A DNA stretch of 24,079 nt from DMER64 sp964554535 (GCA_964554535.1 CAZKPB010000025.1:1-24079), one strand, 5' to 3'. Counted from the stretch's first letter, positions 1 to 8,883 are shown. The notes: generated by a model not told the origin, from the letters alone. A program made the numbers and translations.

Positions 1-27
1 TATAATTAATAATAAGTTACAAACTCA

Positions 28-47
28 GATGCGTCGCTTAACGCATC
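28..47 (-). terminator. Hairpin downstream of the esterase gene
   Basis: A perfect 7-bp stem (GATGCGT at 28-34, ACGCATC at 41-47) with a 6-nt loop lies about 30 bases past the stop codon of the minus-strand esterase. Read on the minus strand it is followed by an AT-rich stretch but not by a clean run of U. It is a plausible transcript end, though only weakly supported. Confidence 0.35.
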
Positions 48-76
48 ACTAGTATGCTGATAAAGTGAAAAATATC

Positions 77-1237
77 CTAGAAGTTATAGTTGTTTTTCCA
101 GAGGTGCGGCAAGAAATGATAGTACATGAGCCATTTCCAGGAGATCATATTGTGAGCTCCGGTGGGTGCAATGACGTATTCGTGTTTGATGCCCTTGTCG
201 TCAAATTTGTTGTGCATCACCTGATGTCTGGCGCGGTCATTGGTCTCGTCAGGACCTGCACCCAGGAAAAGGTAGTCCACTCTGTCATTGAAGTTGTCCT
301 TGAGAATGTCGGGAGTTTCTTCAAATTCAATGGCCGAGCTGAACAGCCCGAAGCTGCCAAATAGGTCTAGATTTCTCAGGCCCACGTACTGTGCCATGCG
401 GCCACCCATTGACAATCCGCCGATGGCTCTGGCGTGGCGGTTGTTGATGGTGCTGTAGTTCTGGTCTACCAAAGGCAGGATGCACTGCTTCATTTCCTGT
501 TCAACCAGCGGGAAAGCCAGTTCGGTGTGTCTGGGGTCGCCCCTGTTGACCACGTTGTTGTTGGTGAAAACCACAATGGTGGGGATAAGGGTTCCCTCGG
601 CAATCATATTGTCCACAATGTAGTTCATTCTGCCCTCGCGGTACCAGGTTTCGGAGTCGTCACCCGAGCCGTGCATCAGATAGAGCACGGGATATCTTTT
701 GTTGCGGTCGTAGCAGGGCGGGGTGTATACGTACAATTCTCTGACGCCTTTGGTGACCTCGGAATAGTAGTAGTGTTCCGTCACGCTGCCGTGAGGCACG
801 TTGGTTTTGGGATCGTAGTAGGTGGGACCGTTGTCGTCGGGGACGTAGAGCAGGCAGAAGGCCGGCTGGGCCGACGGATGTACAAAGGTGTTGGCGGGGT
901 CAATGATTTTGAGTCCGTCCACAGTGAAGTTGTACCGGTACTGGTTGGGTTCGTAGGGACCTACCGTTACAGACCAGACGCCTTTGTCGTCCTTGGTCAT
1001 TGGGGTGAGTTTTATGGGGCCGGTACCGCTTACCGATACTTCTTTGGCGTTGGGTGCCAGAAGACGGAAGGTTACCGTGCGGTCGGGGTGTACCTCGGGA
1101 GAGATGACGCTTGTGCCGAAGGGTTTGATGTTCTCCTTGTTGGCCTGCGGGTTATTGTAAAAATTGATGTGGTCCTGTTGGCCCCATAGTGCCACACTGC
1201 AACATAGGGTAAGGGCAAGTGTTACTAATTTTTTCAT
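77..1237 (-). CDS. Secreted CE1-type esterase (esterase D / feruloyl esterase-like) with N-terminal Ig-like domain
   Basis: The 386-residue protein starts with a signal peptide (about residues 1-19, MKKLVTLALTLCCSVALWG). The start at 1237 is chosen because it begins this signal peptide and lies about 20 bases past a promoter element; the frame stays open 39 codons further upstream without resembling a secreted N-terminus. Residues about 40-120 resemble the Ig-like (E-set) domain that precedes many Bacteroidales CE1 enzymes. Residues about 150-386 form an alpha/beta-hydrolase of the esterase D family. Visible are an oxyanion-region HG (189-190), the nucleophile elbow GLSMGG with Ser276, a likely acid Asp330 and the catalytic His362. 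The family removes feruloyl or acetyl groups from plant polysaccharides; the exact acyl group here is inferred. It lies downstream of a GH2 gene on the same strand, with a 133-base gap holding its own promoter. Confidence 0.88.
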   Translation of the reverse strand: MKKLVTLALTLCCSVALWGQQDHINFYNNPQANKENIKPFGTSVISPEVHPDRTVTFRLLAPNAKEVSVSGTGPIKLTPMTKDDKGVWSVTVGPYEPNQYRYNFTVDGLKIIDPANTFVHPSAQPAFCLLYVPDDNGPTYYDPKTNVPHGSVTEHYYYSEVTKGVRELYVYTPPCYDRNKRYPVLYLMHGSGDDSETWYREGRMNYIVDNMIAEGTLIPTIVVFTNNNVVNRGDPRHTELAFPLVEQEMKQCILPLVDQNYSTINNRHARAIGGLSMGGRMAQYVGLRNLDLFGSFGLFSSAIEFEETPDILKDNFNDRVDYLFLGAGPDETNDRARHQVMHNKFDDKGIKHEYVIAPTGAHNMISWKWLMYYHFLPHLWKNNYNF

Positions 1238-1263
1238 AGGCGTATTTGTTTGTTGTTGATGAG

Positions 1264-1271
1264 CAAATATA
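1264..1271 (-). promoter_or_regulatory. Bacteroidota -7 promoter element for the esterase
   Basis: The minus strand reads TATATTTG, an exact match to the TAnnTTTG element of Bacteroidota housekeeping promoters. A TTTA about 17 bases further upstream is a weak -33 candidate. Transcription would start roughly 20 bases before the esterase ATG at 1237, which supports that start. Confidence 0.5.
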
Positions 1272-1370
1272 TTCAGGAATACGTTAAATAAATGGTAGTT
1301 TTTTTGCATAATATGTGATAATACTCCCATTTTCCACATTACGCATCCTGTCAACTCAAACGGATAGCCA

Positions 1371-3863
1371 TTAGTGGCCGGCCAACGTCAGACTTGCAGG
1401 GTCCAGACCCGGTGCCGAGGCGGTGAAAGTGATGCGCCCCGCCCGGGCGGCGGTTTGCACAATGGCTGTCAGCTGTCCGCCAAAGGCGTGCATTTGCGGC
1501 TGATGGAACAAGTCCAGACAGGTGGGGTCTCCGTTGGCGGCGGCCCGGAAGGTCCCGGCTCCCTCCACTTCAAAATGGATCAGGCGGTTGTCGGCAGGGC
1601 AGAGGTTGCCGTCTTTATCCACCACGCTTACGGTAAGGTAGGCCAGGTCCCGGCCGTCCGCCTCCAGGCGGGTGCGGTCGGCGCTTACACTCAGGTGGTG
1701 CGGGGCTCCGGCGGTCACAATCTGTTTTTGGGCCACTTCCCGGCCTCGGACATCGTAGGCCACTACGCGCAGGGTGCCCGGTTGGTAGACCACGTCGTTC
1801 CACATCAGACGGTAGCGGTGCTGCAGGGTACTGTCGTTCTTGGACCGGCGGCCCTGACTAATACCGTTGACAAACAACTCGGCCTGCGGGTAATTGGTAT
1901 ACACGTAGACGGGGGTGGTTTGGCCCTCGCGTCCTTCCCAGTTCCAGTGGGGCAGGATGTGCAGGGTCTCCTGCGAGGGGTTCCAGACACTGCGGTACAG
2001 GTAGTAGCGGTCTTTGGGAAGCGAGGCCAGGTCAAAAATACCAAACATTGAACTGTGGTTGGGCCACGCACTGTCGTACGGTGTGGGCTCGCCTAGGTAA
2101 TCAAAACCGGTCCATACAAACTGGCCAATGGTCCAGGGGTAATCGGCGGCCATGGAAAAATCCAGGTCAGGCAGGTTGGACCACCAGCAGCTTTCCAGGT
2201 CGTAAGAAGAACTCTGGTTGTCCGGGTGTATTACACCGGCTCCGGCGGTGACGGGAAAGTGGTAGACGCCGCGGGACGAGACGGTCGAGGCGGTCTCGCT
2301 GCCCAATACCAGTTTCTGGGGCAACAAGTCATAGGCCTGCCGGTACAGGGGCACGCGGTAATTGAGTCCGGGAACGTCCAACAGCGCGGCAAAACCGTTT
2401 TCCAGGGTGCAGGCCACCTGGTCCATACCGCAGGTGACGGGCCGTGTGGGATCCTCGCGGTGGCAGATGTCTCTGAGGAAGGTGGCGGTGATCCGGCCGC
2501 TATCTTCACATTGGCCGGGCACTTCGTTGCCTATGCTCCACATTACCACGGAGGGGTTGTTACGGTATTGGTGCAGCATATTGACCATGTCTTGCTCGGC
2601 CCACTGCGCAAAGAATTGGTGGTAGCCGTTCCGGCATTTGGCAATGTCCCACTCGTCAAAGGGTTCTATTATCATCATGAAGCCCATTTGGTCGCAGAGG
2701 GCCACCAGTTCGGGGGCGGGCATGTTGTGCGAGGTGCGGATGGCGTCGCAACCCATCTCTTTGAGCAGGGTCAGTTGATGACGCAGGGCGGCCGTGTTTA
2801 TGGCGGCGCCCAGCGGGCCCAGGTCGTGGTGGTTGCATACGCCCTGGAATTTGCGTAGAGTGCCGTTGAGGTAGAAGCCCTTGTGAGCCAAAAGTTCCAC
2901 GGTGCGGATGCCAAAGCGGGTGGTGTAGCGGTCGGTGGGCTGCCGGCGCGGGGTCTCGGCCACTTCGTATACTTGGGTCTCGGCCCTATAGAGGGCGGGG
3001 GTTTCCGGGGACCAGCGCTGCGGATTGGTTACGGTGAATTCCTGGCGGACGGTGGCGCTCAGGGAGTCGGGGCTGTACTGCAGGTCAAGGCAGGTGTCGC
3101 TTTGGGCTACCCTGCGGCCGTCGGGGTCGTAGAGGGCGGTGTGCAGGCCAAAGGGCGCCTTTTCCCGGGGCAGGGCCACGGTGAGGACAAGGTGTACGGT
3201 GGCTTGCGCGGCACTGACTTGCGATGTGGTGATTTGTGTGCCCCATACGGGGATATGCAACCGGCGGGTGGTAATCAGGTGTACGTTGCGGTACAGACCG
3301 GTTCCGGGGTACCAGCGCGAAGATTGCGGCTGGTTTTCCAGGCTGACTTCCAACAGGTTCCCTTTTCCGTCGGGATGCAGGGCGGCGGTGATGTCACAAT
3401 GGAAGGATACATAACCGTAGGGACGGTACGCCACGGGGATGCCGTTGACTTTTACGCGGGCCTGTGACATAGCGCCGTCAAAGAGCAGGGTTACCTTTTG
3501 AGACGGGTCAAAACCGGGGACGTCAAAGGTGTTTTTGTACCAGCCTTTGCCGGTGTAGGGAAGGCCTCCGGTGCGGCCTGTCTTAAGCGTTTCCTGTGTC
3601 TCAAAATTTTGCGAAATGGCCACGGTCTGGGCATCGTAACCGCTGTCAAAAGGGCCGTAGATGGCCCAGTCGTGCGGCACGGTAACGGGCTCCCACTGCA
3701 GGCTGTCTCTGGAAAAGGTCCAGCCGGTTTCCAGAAGGGTTTCATGACGGGGGCTGTTGTCGGCGGCAACCGGGGTGTGGCAGGCGCACGGGCAACAGGC
3801 CAGAAGGGTGAGAATGCCTAAAAATCTCACGCCGGAAGACAGCGTACGAAAAACGATTTTCAT
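1371..3863 (-). CDS. GH2 family glycosidase, beta-galactosidase-like, exported lipoprotein
   Basis: The 830-residue protein begins with a lipoprotein signal whose lipobox ends L-L-A-C at Cys23, so it is probably anchored in the envelope. The order is a jelly-roll sugar-binding domain (about 45-200), an Ig-like domain (about 205-320), a TIM barrel (about 325-620), then a DUF4982-like Ig domain (about 650-715) and a further Ig-like domain (about 720-828). The GH2 signatures are clear: NHHD (344-347), RTSHN (376-380), the acid/base Glu447 in SIGNE and the nucleophile Glu523 in GSE. The C-terminal domains match the Bacteroidales beta-galactosidase branch better than LacZ. Beta-galactosidase is most likely; other GH2 activities such as beta-mannosidase or beta-glucuronidase cannot be excluded. 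The M28 peptidase gene ends 44 bases upstream on the same strand, so the two may be co-transcribed. Confidence 0.9.
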   Translation of the reverse strand: MKIVFRTLSSGVRFLGILTLLACCPCACHTPVAADNSPRHETLLETGWTFSRDSLQWEPVTVPHDWAIYGPFDSGYDAQTVAISQNFETQETLKTGRTGGLPYTGKGWYKNTFDVPGFDPSQKVTLLFDGAMSQARVKVNGIPVAYRPYGYVSFHCDITAALHPDGKGNLLEVSLENQPQSSRWYPGTGLYRNVHLITTRRLHIPVWGTQITTSQVSAAQATVHLVLTVALPREKAPFGLHTALYDPDGRRVAQSDTCLDLQYSPDSLSATVRQEFTVTNPQRWSPETPALYRAETQVYEVAETPRRQPTDRYTTRFGIRTVELLAHKGFYLNGTLRKFQGVCNHHDLGPLGAAINTAALRHQLTLLKEMGCDAIRTSHNMPAPELVALCDQMGFMMIIEPFDEWDIAKCRNGYHQFFAQWAEQDMVNMLHQYRNNPSVVMWSIGNEVPGQCEDSGRITATFLRDICHREDPTRPVTCGMDQVACTLENGFAALLDVPGLNYRVPLYRQAYDLLPQKLVLGSETASTVSSRGVYHFPVTAGAGVIHPDNQSSSYDLESCWWSNLPDLDFSMAADYPWTIGQFVWTGFDYLGEPTPYDSAWPNHSSMFGIFDLASLPKDRYYLYRSVWNPSQETLHILPHWNWEGREGQTTPVYVYTNYPQAELFVNGISQGRRSKNDSTLQHRYRLMWNDVVYQPGTLRVVAYDVRGREVAQKQIVTAGAPHHLSVSADRTRLEADGRDLAYLTVSVVDKDGNLCPADNRLIHFEVEGAGTFRAAANGDPTCLDLFHQPQMHAFGGQLTAIVQTAARAGRITFTASAPGLDPASLTLAGH

Positions 3864-3907
3864 AAGATTTGCGGTATGATTACTACAAATCTATGAAAAA
3901 AACCCGA

Positions 3908-5221
3908 TTAGTAGTTCAGAAGCACCAGACGGTCCACAATGTTGGTGACGTAATCGTATACAGCCTTTAGACCCTGGTAGTTGATTTTGTCCGGGGTGTC
4001 CGTGGGCTTGTGGTAGTCGGGGTGCAGACCGGTGCAGAAAGAGAGAGCTGGGATGCCTCGGGCCGTAAATCCGGCATAGTCGGTGCCGCCCGGCGAGCGG
4101 TTGAGCCAGATGAGGTTCAGGCGGTCTTTGTTGGGCAGCTGGGACAGGAAGTTCGGCCACAGGTCCCAGCTGTTGAAGGCTTCTATGTCCAACTGGTAGT
4201 CGCTCATGCGGCCCACCATATCAAAGTTGAGCATTGCGCGGGCGTTGTCCAGAGGTTCCAGGGGATGCTCGGCATAGTAGAATGAGCCTATGAGCCCCGA
4301 TTCCTCGCAGCCAAAGGCTACAAAGTAGACGTCTTTTTTGAGTACGGGGCGCAGCGTGGACACGTAGCGGGCCAGTTCAATGACGGTGGCTATGCCCGAG
4401 GCGTTATCGTCCGCGCCGGGGTACATTTGATTGCCCTGTTCCGTATTGCGGATGCCCATATGGTCGTAGTGGCCTCCAATCACGATGCATTCGCCGTTGG
4501 GGTTCAGGGCGGGATTTGCGGCTATCTTGGCCACGATATTGCGGCCTATTCGCTGGCCCTCCGTGGTGGTGCGTACTATGGTGCAGACCTTTACGGTGGC
4601 GCCTTTCTTGAGGCGTTCTCCCAGGGCCTTGTTGACGTTGAGGTAGACGGCCCGTGAACCTGCCATGGCCCGAGAGGTGGAGTAGCGTGCGTTTACAGTG
4701 TCCGAAATGAAGATGATTCCGGTGGCGCCGACCTCTTCAAGGGCGGTGGCCTGGTAGAGGATGCGCATAAAGGGACGGCCGTCGGTGACTTTCTGGTCCA
4801 GAAGTACCATTTTGCCCTTCAGGTCCATGTCTTTTATTTTTTCTGCATCCAAAGCGCCCAGGTAGACGGTTTCTCCGGTGTAGGTACCGCTATTGGAAAC
4901 GGGCAGTACCACATATTCCTTTCCGTAGTGCATTTTGGATTTGTTGACGCTCAGTTGCGTGCTGTCCGCCAGGGTGGCGCGGGCTCCGTTGAAGGCGAAA
5001 TCCTGGGTACCGTTCTTGCCCAACAGGGTGACTCCGTCAATGGCTTTGAGTTGGTCCACAATGTAATTGACGGCCAGGGTGTCTCCCTTGGTCTGGGTTA
5101 CCCTGCCGGCGCAGGCTTCCGAGGCCAGAAAATCAATGTGACTTTTAAAATCTTGTGCAGGGGTCCGGATGCTGCAGAAAAGGCTGCCCAGCAAGATGAG
5201 AAGGAATACGGTTCTTTTCAT
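3908..5221 (-). CDS. Secreted M28 family metallopeptidase with PA-like insert
   Basis: The 437-residue protein has a signal peptide (MKRTVFLLILLGSLFCSIRT, then PAQ). The start at 5221 is preferred over an in-frame ATG 13 codons upstream because it begins the signal sequence. Residues about 110-215 look like a protease-associated domain, and 220-437 is the M28 zinc peptidase fold. The expected ligands and catalytic residues are visible: His251 and Asp253 in HYDH, Asp271 in GADDNASG, Glu306-Glu307 in FGCEESG, Asp334 in NFDMVGR and His404 in PDYHKPTDT. Members are cocatalytic two-zinc aminopeptidases, and this one would act in the periplasm or outside the cell. It is first in a minus-strand run with GH2 and the esterase, and is divergent from the permease gene across a 200-base intergenic region containing two dyads. 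Confidence 0.9.
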   Translation of the reverse strand: MKRTVFLLILLGSLFCSIRTPAQDFKSHIDFLASEACAGRVTQTKGDTLAVNYIVDQLKAIDGVTLLGKNGTQDFAFNGARATLADSTQLSVNKSKMHYGKEYVVLPVSNSGTYTGETVYLGALDAEKIKDMDLKGKMVLLDQKVTDGRPFMRILYQATALEEVGATGIIFISDTVNARYSTSRAMAGSRAVYLNVNKALGERLKKGATVKVCTIVRTTTEGQRIGRNIVAKIAANPALNPNGECIVIGGHYDHMGIRNTEQGNQMYPGADDNASGIATVIELARYVSTLRPVLKKDVYFVAFGCEESGLIGSFYYAEHPLEPLDNARAMLNFDMVGRMSDYQLDIEAFNSWDLWPNFLSQLPNKDRLNLIWLNRSPGGTDYAGFTARGIPALSFCTGLHPDYHKPTDTPDKINYQGLKAVYDYVTNIVDRLVLLNY

Positions 5222-5244
5222 TTTTTTTGATGTTTGGCACTTAG

Positions 5245-5267
5245 AAACCTTGTGAGGCAAAAGGTTT
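5245..5267. repeat. Inverted repeat in the M28 5' leader
   Basis: AAACCTT (5245-5251) and AAGGTTT (5261-5267) form a perfect 7-bp inverted repeat with a 9-base spacer, 24 bases before the M28 start codon. It could be an mRNA hairpin or a protein-binding site; the sequence does not decide between them. Confidence 0.5.
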
Positions 5268-5286
5268 ATTATAGGGAGGTGATTTG

Positions 5287-5325
5287 TGTCAATTTATCAG
5301 ACAGCCGGTGTCTAAAAATTTGACA
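5287..5325. promoter_or_regulatory. 39-bp imperfect palindrome between divergent M28 and permease genes
   Basis: Two 17-base arms (5287-5303 and 5309-5325) flank the centre GCCGG and match at 14 of 17 positions. The inner AGACA/TGTCT and outer TGTCAA/TTGACA blocks are perfect. Such a long dyad between divergent genes suits an operator for a dimeric or tetrameric regulator, or a strong hairpin. No regulator gene adjoins it. Confidence 0.5.
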
Positions 5326-5421
5326 GGAAGTGGCGTGTGGCTTTAGTATAAATTATTGATTTTCAGTATTATATTTAAGATGGCATATTGTTTGTATTAA
5401 GAAGGGCAAATAGTCCTTCTG

Positions 5422-7773
5422 ATGAAATCACTCAAGAATCTGTTGTATGTACTCAAGCGGTTCGGTACCGCCTCGGCCCTGAATTTATTTGGATTAAGCA
5501 TAGCCTTTGCCTCGTTCATCATTATTATGATGCAGGTAGGGTATGAAAAGCAGTTTGACGGGTGCCATTTGAACCGCGACCGCGTGTACCGTCTGGAATG
5601 GGATGGTGACGGGGAAGGCTTTATAGCCGTGGTATCGCGTCCGCTGGCTTATGCTTTGCAGGAGGCTTCTTCTCATGTGAAAGCCATGTCGCTGTTCAGT
5701 CTCAACTTAAGTACGCAGAGTGTATGGGTGGAAGACGGCCAGGATGTAAGGTGTATAAAGGAAATCTTTACCCAGGTGTCTCCCGGTTTTACGGAGATAT
5801 TCACTTTTGATTGGCTGGAGGGTGACCCCAAGGCGTTGACGCATCCCTCCACGGTGGTAATTCCCCGGTCAGTGGCCCAAAAACTCTATCCCAATGAATC
5901 TTGCATCGGCAAAAATTTGATTAATGACGACACTACCTGGGTTATTGGAGCGGTCTATAAAGATCTTCCCAAGAATTCCACGATCCAAAACTGTATCTAT
6001 TATCCGGTGGACCGCCGCAACGAGGATATGAATTGGGGCAATGCCAATGAGCATGCCTATGTGATGTTTGATGATCCTTCTTCTGTGGACGGATTTCTGG
6101 AGGCGCTGGTGGACCATATTGAAACCGCTAGTTATGGATATGAAGACAAGGAAGAGTTGCGCGCTAAGGTGCATTCGGTATTCCGTCTGAATCCGTTGTC
6201 AGACCTGTATTACAGCCGGGATGTGAAGTATGTGTTTTCGGAAACGGGATCGCGCCAGACTACATTTTTGCTGATCTGTATTGCGTTTGTAGTGATTCTG
6301 ATTGCTGCCATCAACTTTACCAATTTTACCACGGCCCTTACGCCCATGCGTATCAAGAGCCTCAATACGCAGAAGATTTTGGGTAGTACGCAGTGGCGGT
6401 TGCGGTGGATGATTATTCAGGAGGGGATATTTATTTCGCTGTTATCCTTCCTTGTGGCACTGGGACTGGTGTATGCCAGCAAGGGAACGTTTGTGGCGCG
6501 CCTGGTTGCCTCGGGAATCAGTTTTTCCGGGAACGGGTCCATTATTCTCCTAGCGGCACTGATCAGTTTGTTGACGGGATTTCTGGCGGGGCTGTATCCG
6601 GCGTTTTATATGACTTCTTTTGCCCCGGCTATGGTGCTCAAGGGCTCATTCGGTTTGTCCATGAAGGGCAAGCGACTGCGTACGGTGTTGCTGAGCGTGC
6701 AGTATGTGGCGTCCATTTCCCTATTGGTGGTGTCCACGTTTATGATGTTGCAGCACCGGAGTATGCTGCGTGCCGATTTTGGTTTTGAAAATCAGAAGAT
6801 ATTAACCGTAGAGCTGGGAGACAAGGTGCTGCAGAATCCCGAATCGTTTGCCGACCAGTTGAAGCAGTCCACAGCCATAGAAGAGGTGGCGTATTGTTAT
6901 GCTTATCTTTCTTGTATGGATGATGCGCCTTCGTGGGGACGTACCTACCGGGAAAATCATATTCAGTTCAGTTGTTTCCTGGTGTCTATTGATATGTTAA
7001 AGGTATTGGGAGTACAGGTGACTGAAGGGCGTGACTTTTTGCCGGGTGACCTGGCTCAGGAGTCTTTTATCTTTAATAATCTGGCCAAGAAGCAGTTTGG
7101 TATGGAACTGGGCAATGATCCCGGATTGAACATTGTAGGCTTTATGCCGGACATTATTTGTACGTCGCTTCGCTCGCCCAACACGCCTATGGCTTTTCTG
7201 TTGCAACAGGACGTGCATAACTGGTCTCCGCTTCCGTTGAATTTGTGCTATATCCGGGTAAAAGAAGGCGCCGGAGCGCAGGCTGTGGAACATATTGGAC
7301 AGACTATCAAACAACTTGATTCTTCTTATCCGTTTGAGATTCATCCGTTGGATTATCATATTTCAGAGACTTACCGTTCGGAAAAGAATATATCTTCTCT
7401 GATTACGCTGTTCGGTGTCTTGTCCGTTCTGATTTCCGTGGTGGGTATATACGGCTTGGTGGTGTTTGAAACGGAGTACAAGCGTCGTGAAATCGGGGTG
7501 CGCAAGGTATTCGGATCTACCACGCGCGAGGTGATGCAACGCTTTGGTAAGCGTTACCTGATGCTGATTTTGGTGTGCACCGCCATAGCCGTTCCCATCA
7601 GTTATATTTTTGTGGACAAATGGTTGACGCGCTTTTCCACGCGCGTGCCCGTTTATTGGTGGGTGTTTGTGGGGGCGTTTCTGGTTATTGCCCTCATTAC
7701 CCTGGGGACTACCTACTGGCAGAATTATAGGGCGGCCTCGGCCAATCCGGTGGACTCGCTCAAGGCCGAGTAG
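5422..7773 (+). CDS. ABC-type transporter permease of the MacB/FtsX family
   Basis: The 783-residue membrane protein has the eight-helix, two-repeat layout of Bacteroidota MacB/FtsX-like permeases. Helix 1 is at about 21-40 and is followed by a large periplasmic domain; helices 2-4 lie near 283-303, 334-355 and 373-397; helix 5 near 419-443 precedes a second periplasmic domain; helices 6-8 lie near 658-682, 712-732 and 743-767. The C-terminal FtsX part contains the typical EYKRREIGVRKVFGS segment (about 689-703). Such proteins pair with a cytoplasmic ATPase to export peptides, lipids or drugs, or to transmit mechanical force. No ATPase gene is adjacent, so the partner is unknown. A 6-bp hairpin (AGAAGG at 5400-5405, CCTTCT at 5415-5420) ends immediately before the start codon and could limit translation. 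Confidence 0.87.
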   Translation: MKSLKNLLYVLKRFGTASALNLFGLSIAFASFIIIMMQVGYEKQFDGCHLNRDRVYRLEWDGDGEGFIAVVSRPLAYALQEASSHVKAMSLFSLNLSTQSVWVEDGQDVRCIKEIFTQVSPGFTEIFTFDWLEGDPKALTHPSTVVIPRSVAQKLYPNESCIGKNLINDDTTWVIGAVYKDLPKNSTIQNCIYYPVDRRNEDMNWGNANEHAYVMFDDPSSVDGFLEALVDHIETASYGYEDKEELRAKVHSVFRLNPLSDLYYSRDVKYVFSETGSRQTTFLLICIAFVVILIAAINFTNFTTALTPMRIKSLNTQKILGSTQWRLRWMIIQEGIFISLLSFLVALGLVYASKGTFVARLVASGISFSGNGSIILLAALISLLTGFLAGLYPAFYMTSFAPAMVLKGSFGLSMKGKRLRTVLLSVQYVASISLLVVSTFMMLQHRSMLRADFGFENQKILTVELGDKVLQNPESFADQLKQSTAIEEVAYCYAYLSCMDDAPSWGRTYRENHIQFSCFLVSIDMLKVLGVQVTEGRDFLPGDLAQESFIFNNLAKKQFGMELGNDPGLNIVGFMPDIICTSLRSPNTPMAFLLQQDVHNWSPLPLNLCYIRVKEGAGAQAVEHIGQTIKQLDSSYPFEIHPLDYHISETYRSEKNISSLITLFGVLSVLISVVGIYGLVVFETEYKRREIGVRKVFGSTTREVMQRFGKRYLMLILVCTAIAVPISYIFVDKWLTRFSTRVPVYWWVFVGAFLVIALITLGTTYWQNYRAASANPVDSLKAE

Positions 7774-7792
7774 CCTTACCGTATCTTCACAG

Positions 7793-7830
7793 ACGGGCCG
7801 CGGAAGTTTTTTCCGGATTTCGCTTCCCGT
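7793..7830 (+). terminator. Possible hairpin terminator after the permease
   Basis: ACGGG (7793-7797) can pair with CCCGT (7826-7830), and an alternative CGGAA/TTCCG stem (7801-7805, 7811-7815) encloses a short loop in a T-rich stretch. It lies 20 bases after the permease stop and before the promoter of the next gene. The structure is imperfect. Confidence 0.3.
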
Positions 7831-7855
7831 GGCGTAGAAAAAAGGAGAGAATAAG

Positions 7856-7863
7856 TATCTTTG
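7856..7863 (+). promoter_or_regulatory. -7 promoter element immediately before the exchanger gene
   Basis: TATCTTTG matches TAnnTTTG exactly and ends only 7 bases before the ATG at 7871. No TTTG is seen at the expected -33 position. If used, the mRNA would begin at or within a few bases of the start codon, giving a leaderless or nearly leaderless transcript. Confidence 0.5.
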
Positions 7864-7870
7864 CGCCCTT

Positions 7871-8845
7871 ATGCATTATTTAATCATTATTCTAGGCTTT
7901 GTGGCGCTCACGTTCGGTGCCAACTATTTAGTGGACGGCGCCAGCGCATTGGCCCGTCGTTTTCATGTATCTGACCTGGTGGTGGGACTTACCGTTGTGG
8001 CGTTTGGCACCTCGGCTCCGGAACTTGTGGTGAACATTGTGGCCGCCATAGAAGGGACCAGTGAAATAGCCTTTACCAACGTGTTGGGGAGCAATTCAAT
8101 AAATGCCTTTATTATATTGGGTATAAGCGCCCTCATATTTCCCTTGGCCGCGCAAAAATCGTCCATCAAATTTGACATTCCGTTGAGCGTTTTGGCCGGA
8201 GTGGCTGTGCTGGTCCTTGCCGGGGATTTCATTGGGACCCCTTCTTTCCGAGGCCTTTCCCGCGGGGATGCCCTCATAATGCTGGTAGTGTTCTCTATGT
8301 TCTTATACCATTCCATAAAAATGAGCAGGGTACCGGCCGAGGTGCCCGCCGGCGCAGACTCCGGGCAGAGCCCGGTAGTCAAGCCTATTATGTCTCTGGG
8401 ATTAGCTTTGATGCAAGTGGGCGGTGGGTTGGCCGCATTGGTACTGGGCGGCAATATGATAGTCAAATCGGCCGTGGCGTTGGCCGCTTCCTGGGGTGTG
8501 AGCGAATCCATTGTGGGTGTGACCATTGTGGCCTTTGGTACTTCTTTGCCCGAGTTGGCCACCTCGGCCATGGCGGCGGCCAAAAAGAATACCGACATAG
8601 CCATTGGAAACGTCATTGGGTCCAACATATTTAATGTGTTCTTAATCCTGGGCGTGAGCGCTCTCATTCGCCCCATGCCCGTCTATGCCAACCTGGTGAT
8701 GGACTCCCTTATGGCCTCGCTGGGTTGCTTTATGGTATGGATGTTCACCGGCCTTGGCAATAAGCACTGCATTACCCGCTGGCAGGGACTCCTTATGCTG
8801 GCGGTATATGGCGTCTATCTGTACCGGCTCATAGGCCGTCTGTAG
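7871..8845 (+). CDS. Na+/Ca2+ exchanger of the CaCA family (YrbG-like)
   Basis: The 324-residue protein is almost wholly hydrophobic, with about ten membrane segments arranged as two homologous halves, as usual for prokaryotic calcium/sodium antiporters. Each half carries the ion-binding alpha motif: FGTSAPELVVN (about 45-55) and FGTSLPELATS (about 221-231). Each is followed by a GSN motif, in LGSNS and in IGSNIFN. The glutamates in the two PEL motifs are the expected cation ligands. It would exchange Na+ or H+ for Ca2+ across the inner membrane. A promoter element sits just upstream, so it is probably transcribed separately from the permease. Confidence 0.93.
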   Translation: MHYLIIILGFVALTFGANYLVDGASALARRFHVSDLVVGLTVVAFGTSAPELVVNIVAAIEGTSEIAFTNVLGSNSINAFIILGISALIFPLAAQKSSIKFDIPLSVLAGVAVLVLAGDFIGTPSFRGLSRGDALIMLVVFSMFLYHSIKMSRVPAEVPAGADSGQSPVVKPIMSLGLALMQVGGGLAALVLGGNMIVKSAVALAASWGVSESIVGVTIVAFGTSLPELATSAMAAAKKNTDIAIGNVIGSNIFNVFLILGVSALIRPMPVYANLVMDSLMASLGCFMVWMFTGLGNKHCITRWQGLLMLAVYGVYLYRLIGRL

Positions 8846-8883
8846 ACGCTGCCCTAAATGGGTGGGGAAGAATAATAAATAGT

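Noticed and set aside
3882..3897. Second BlaI operator upstream of the GH2 gene (ACTACA half-site)
   Set aside because: Only one half of the dyad is present; the other arm does not match.
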